NCBI GenBank assembly: GCA_022561415.1
Contig: JADFRH010000056.1
Span: forward strand, 1,448 to 10,345
Direction of reading: 5' to 3'
DNA length: 8,898 bases
Source: Planctomycetota bacterium
Lineage (GTDB): Bacteria; Planctomycetota; Phycisphaerae; UBA1845
Made by a program: the position numbers and the translations under genes. The notes under the pieces were generated by a model. The model saw only the letters and a list, made by a program, of their open reading frames with translations. It did not search any database and was not told the DNA's origin. Shown piece after piece: positions 6,472 through 8,898 of this stretch. The stretch's first letter is position 1. Each line of letters begins with the position of its first letter.

Positions 6472-7617
6472 GTGTTCAGCGCTTTTGTGACATCCTTCCC
6501 GTGGGACCTGGTGGACGACGAACTCGATGCCCGGCTCGATCATCTCCAGGGCGAAGTCGGCGCGACCGGTGTGACCCTGTGGGCGGCCGCCCCGCCGACC
6601 ACGCAGATACGAGGCCGCGATGTTGCGCCGCGAACCACGCGAAGCCGAGGCGGACTGCTCTTTCACCCCGAAGAGCGCCACTACTCGGCCACGCGCATCA
6701 AGCCGATCGTTTCGAGCTGGGTGAAATCGAAGCATCCGATCGAGCGCGTCTCCGCAGCCTGTAGTCAGCGGGGTATGCAGATTCGCATCAAGGTGTCGGC
6801 CGCTCTCACCGGGCGGCTCGCGCAAAAGTATCCCGACGCGGCGTGCAAGAATCTCTACGGGGCTGCGTCTCACACGAGCCTTTGCCTGTTCAATCCGGAC
6901 GTGGAGTCGTACGTCGCAGCTCTGCTGGCGGATCTGAAAACGAACCATGACGTCAAGAGCGTCTCGATCGCGGACTTCTTCGTCGGTTGGGCCGAGGCGT
7001 TTGATTCGGATCTGCGGCTGGGTGTGCCATTCGATGGCGCACTTCGACAAGTGCTTGCCCTGTGTTTCTGCGAGTCGTGCCGGCAGAAATCGACGACGGC
7101 TGGCGTCGATGTCGGCGCGGCCCGGCAGTGCGCCGAGGACGTCGTACAATCGATGCTCGATCGTGGTACGTCTGCGGACGTCTCCTTTGCCAAGGTGATT
7201 GCTACACACCCACTGCTCGGCGAGTTTCACCGGTGGCGCCTCGGCGAACTGGCCTCGCTGCTCGAACGACTCAGCGGCGGTAGCGAATTGGAGATTCTGC
7301 TGGATCGCGACGCACACGAATTCAGCCCCACTCTGCCCGGCATATGCGTGCCCGACTCGGTCGCCGTCGTGACGGAGGCGGCCGGCCCGGAGCAGCTCGA
7401 CGGGGCGCTGTGCTGCGACGCGAAGTGGAACGAGATTCGGATCCCGGCCTCGTCGGTTTCGGGATCGCGCGGTGCGGAGCTGGTCAACCTGGTTTCGCGG
7501 GCGGTCGAGGCGGGGTTCGCGGGCGTCGAGTTCGACGACTACGGACTGCTGCCCGAGTCGGCCTTCGCGTCGATCAAACAGGCGATCCGCTTCGGGCGGA
7601 GATCGTCCAATGAGTAG
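6472..7617 (+). CDS. protein of unknown function with a Cys-Phe-Cys-x-x-Cys motif, probably TIM-barrel glycosidase-like
   Basis: This 381-residue protein has no signal peptide and is probably cytoplasmic. Segments resemble the strands of a (beta/alpha)8 barrel as seen in hypothetical glycoside-hydrolase-like families: GATGVTLWAA (30-39), MQIRIKVSAAL (102-112), LCLFNPDVESYVAALLADL (137-155), VKSVSIADFFVGW (161-173) and AGFAGVEFDDYGLL (347-360). The CFCESC motif (198-203) after FDGALRQVLAL is the most distinctive point. Its three cysteines could bind a metal or stabilise a loop. Acidic residues at strand ends (D143, D168, E353, D355, D356) are candidate catalytic positions, but I cannot assign a reaction. 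GTG at 6472 is the only sensible start, since the next Met is residue 101 (ATG) inside the barrel. No good ribosome site is present. TTGACG (6437-6442) lies where a promoter would place the transcript start near the GTG. Its position after the dehydratase suggests, but does not prove, a link to polysaccharide metabolism. Confidence 0.8.
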   Translation: MFSAFVTSFPWDLVDDELDARLDHLQGEVGATGVTLWAAAPPTTQIRGRDVAPRTTRSRGGLLFHPEERHYSATRIKPIVSSWVKSKHPIERVSAACSQRGMQIRIKVSAALTGRLAQKYPDAACKNLYGAASHTSLCLFNPDVESYVAALLADLKTNHDVKSVSIADFFVGWAEAFDSDLRLGVPFDGALRQVLALCFCESCRQKSTTAGVDVGAARQCAEDVVQSMLDRGTSADVSFAKVIATHPLLGEFHRWRLGELASLLERLSGGSELEILLDRDAHEFSPTLPGICVPDSVAVVTEAAGPEQLDGALCCDAKWNEIRIPASSVSGSRGAELVNLVSRAVEAGFAGVEFDDYGLLPESAFASIKQAIRFGRRSSNE

Positions 7618-7633
7618 GAAGCATTGGGGGGAG

Positions 7634-7668
7634 AGTGAAGAGTTGCTAGTGAAGAGTGAAGAGTGAAG
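7634..7668. repeat. heptamer tandem array, consensus AGTGAAG, 5 units
   Basis: Five blocks lie in exact 7-base register at 7634, 7641, 7648, 7655 and 7662. Four are AGTGAAG; the second is the variant AGTTGCT. The array starts 17 bases after the stop of the TIM-barrel-like gene and opens the repeat-filled leader of typA. Every unit contains TGA, so the plus strand is closed in at least one frame per unit. Confidence 0.8.
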
Positions 7669-7690
7669 AGAATGTAGCGCCATACTCTAT

Positions 7691-7721
7691 GGGTGGCGAT
7701 GGGTGGCGGGTGGCCCATCGC
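7691..7721. repeat. GGGTGGC repeats folded into an 8-base-pair hairpin
   Basis: GGGTGGC occurs at 7691-7697, 7701-7707 and 7708-7714, the last two in direct tandem. GCGATGGG (7696-7703) and CCCATCGC (7714-7721) are exact reverse complements around a 10-base loop. The same strand has alternating GGG and GG runs (7691-7713) that could instead form a two-layer quadruplex. No T-run follows, so termination after the upstream gene is not shown. Confidence 0.5.
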
Positions 7722-7740
7722 TTCATCGGTGGAGGACACC

Positions 7741-7836
7741 AAAACATCAAAACGTCGAAACATCAAAACATCGAAACATCAAAACGTCGAAACATCAAAA
7801 CATCGAAACATCGAAACATCGAAACATCGAAACGTC
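7741..7836. repeat. octamer tandem array, consensus RAAACRTC, 12 perfect-register units
   Basis: Twelve 8-base units fill exactly 96 bases with no insertion or deletion. Variation is limited to purine transitions at unit position 1 (A or G) and position 6 (A or G). Units 2-5 (7749-7780) and units 6-9 (7781-7812) are identical, which is a 32-base tandem duplication laid over the octamer repeat. Because 8 and 3 share no factor, all three plus frames read the same cyclic octapeptide (KHRNIETS type), and no frame has a stop within the array on either strand. This explains spurious open frames here. There are no spacers, so it is not a CRISPR array. Confidence 0.92.
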
Positions 7837-7881
7837 GAAACCTTGAAACCTTACAACCTTCAACCTTGAAACCTTAGAACC

Positions 7882-7883
<2 letters not shown>
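7837..7883. repeat. octamer tandem array, consensus RAAACCTT, 6 units, running into the typA start codon
   Basis: The units are GAAACCTT, GAAACCTT, ACAACCTT, CAACCTT (7 bases), GAAACCTT, AGAACCTT. They continue the register of the preceding RAAACRTC array without a gap, with the same first five bases and a changed 3' end (CRTC to CCTT). The final TT plus the next G form the TTG start codon of typA at 7882-7884. Earlier TTGs in the array, at 7843 and 7866, open only tiny frames of eight and three codons. Confidence 0.85.

Positions 7884-8898
<1,015 letters not shown>

Noticed and set aside
5500..7683. 727-codon open frame on the minus strand
   Set aside because: It is antisense to the dehydratase and TIM-barrel-like genes, its product is Arg/His/Asp-rich without domains, and such long shadow frames are expected at this GC content.

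Overview
The window looks like a stretch of chromosome from a high-GC Gram-negative bacterium. It is most consistent with a planctomycete (Planctomycetota). I infer this from gene content (a DUF5658-type membrane protein, a CapD/WbpM-type sugar dehydratase beside an orphan TIM-barrel-like protein), frequent GTG/TTG starts, weak Shine-Dalgarno signals and gaps filled with 7- and 8-base tandem repeats. No database was searched, so the phylum is an inference.

Layout from left to right. Bases 1-348 (minus) hold the first 116 codons of a secreted, cysteine-containing protein that runs off the left edge. Bases 349-679 carry no gene. They hold inverted repeats, two heptamer-phased repeat patches and an extended -10 promoter for the left gene. 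A three-helix DUF5658-type membrane protein (minus, about 680-1237) is divergent from moaC (1307-1813, plus), a molybdenum cofactor enzyme. A long-chain polyprenyl diphosphate synthase follows (1971-2969), then an exported TPR-type protein (3103-4269), then a four-helix membrane-anchored UDP-sugar 4,6-dehydratase (4453-6390), and then a protein of unknown function with a Cys-Phe-Cys-x-x-Cys motif (6472-7617). The last 264 bases of non-coding DNA (7618-7881) are almost entirely repeats. They lead directly into typA/bipA (7882 to the right edge, 339 codons seen).

The genes do not form one pathway. The prenyl synthase (isoprenoid side chains or lipid carriers), the dehydratase (nucleotide-sugar supply for surface polysaccharide) and the cysteine-motif protein are loosely compatible with cell-envelope work. 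moaC and typA are housekeeping genes.

No defence system, prophage, transposon, CRISPR array or RNA gene was found. The most unusual part is the leader of typA. There, four repeat modules are stacked end to end: AGTGAAG x5, a GGGTGGC hairpin, RAAACRTC x12 with a perfect 32-base higher-order duplication, and RAAACCTT x6. The only possible upstream start codon of typA, a TTG, overlaps the last repeat unit and has no ribosome binding site.
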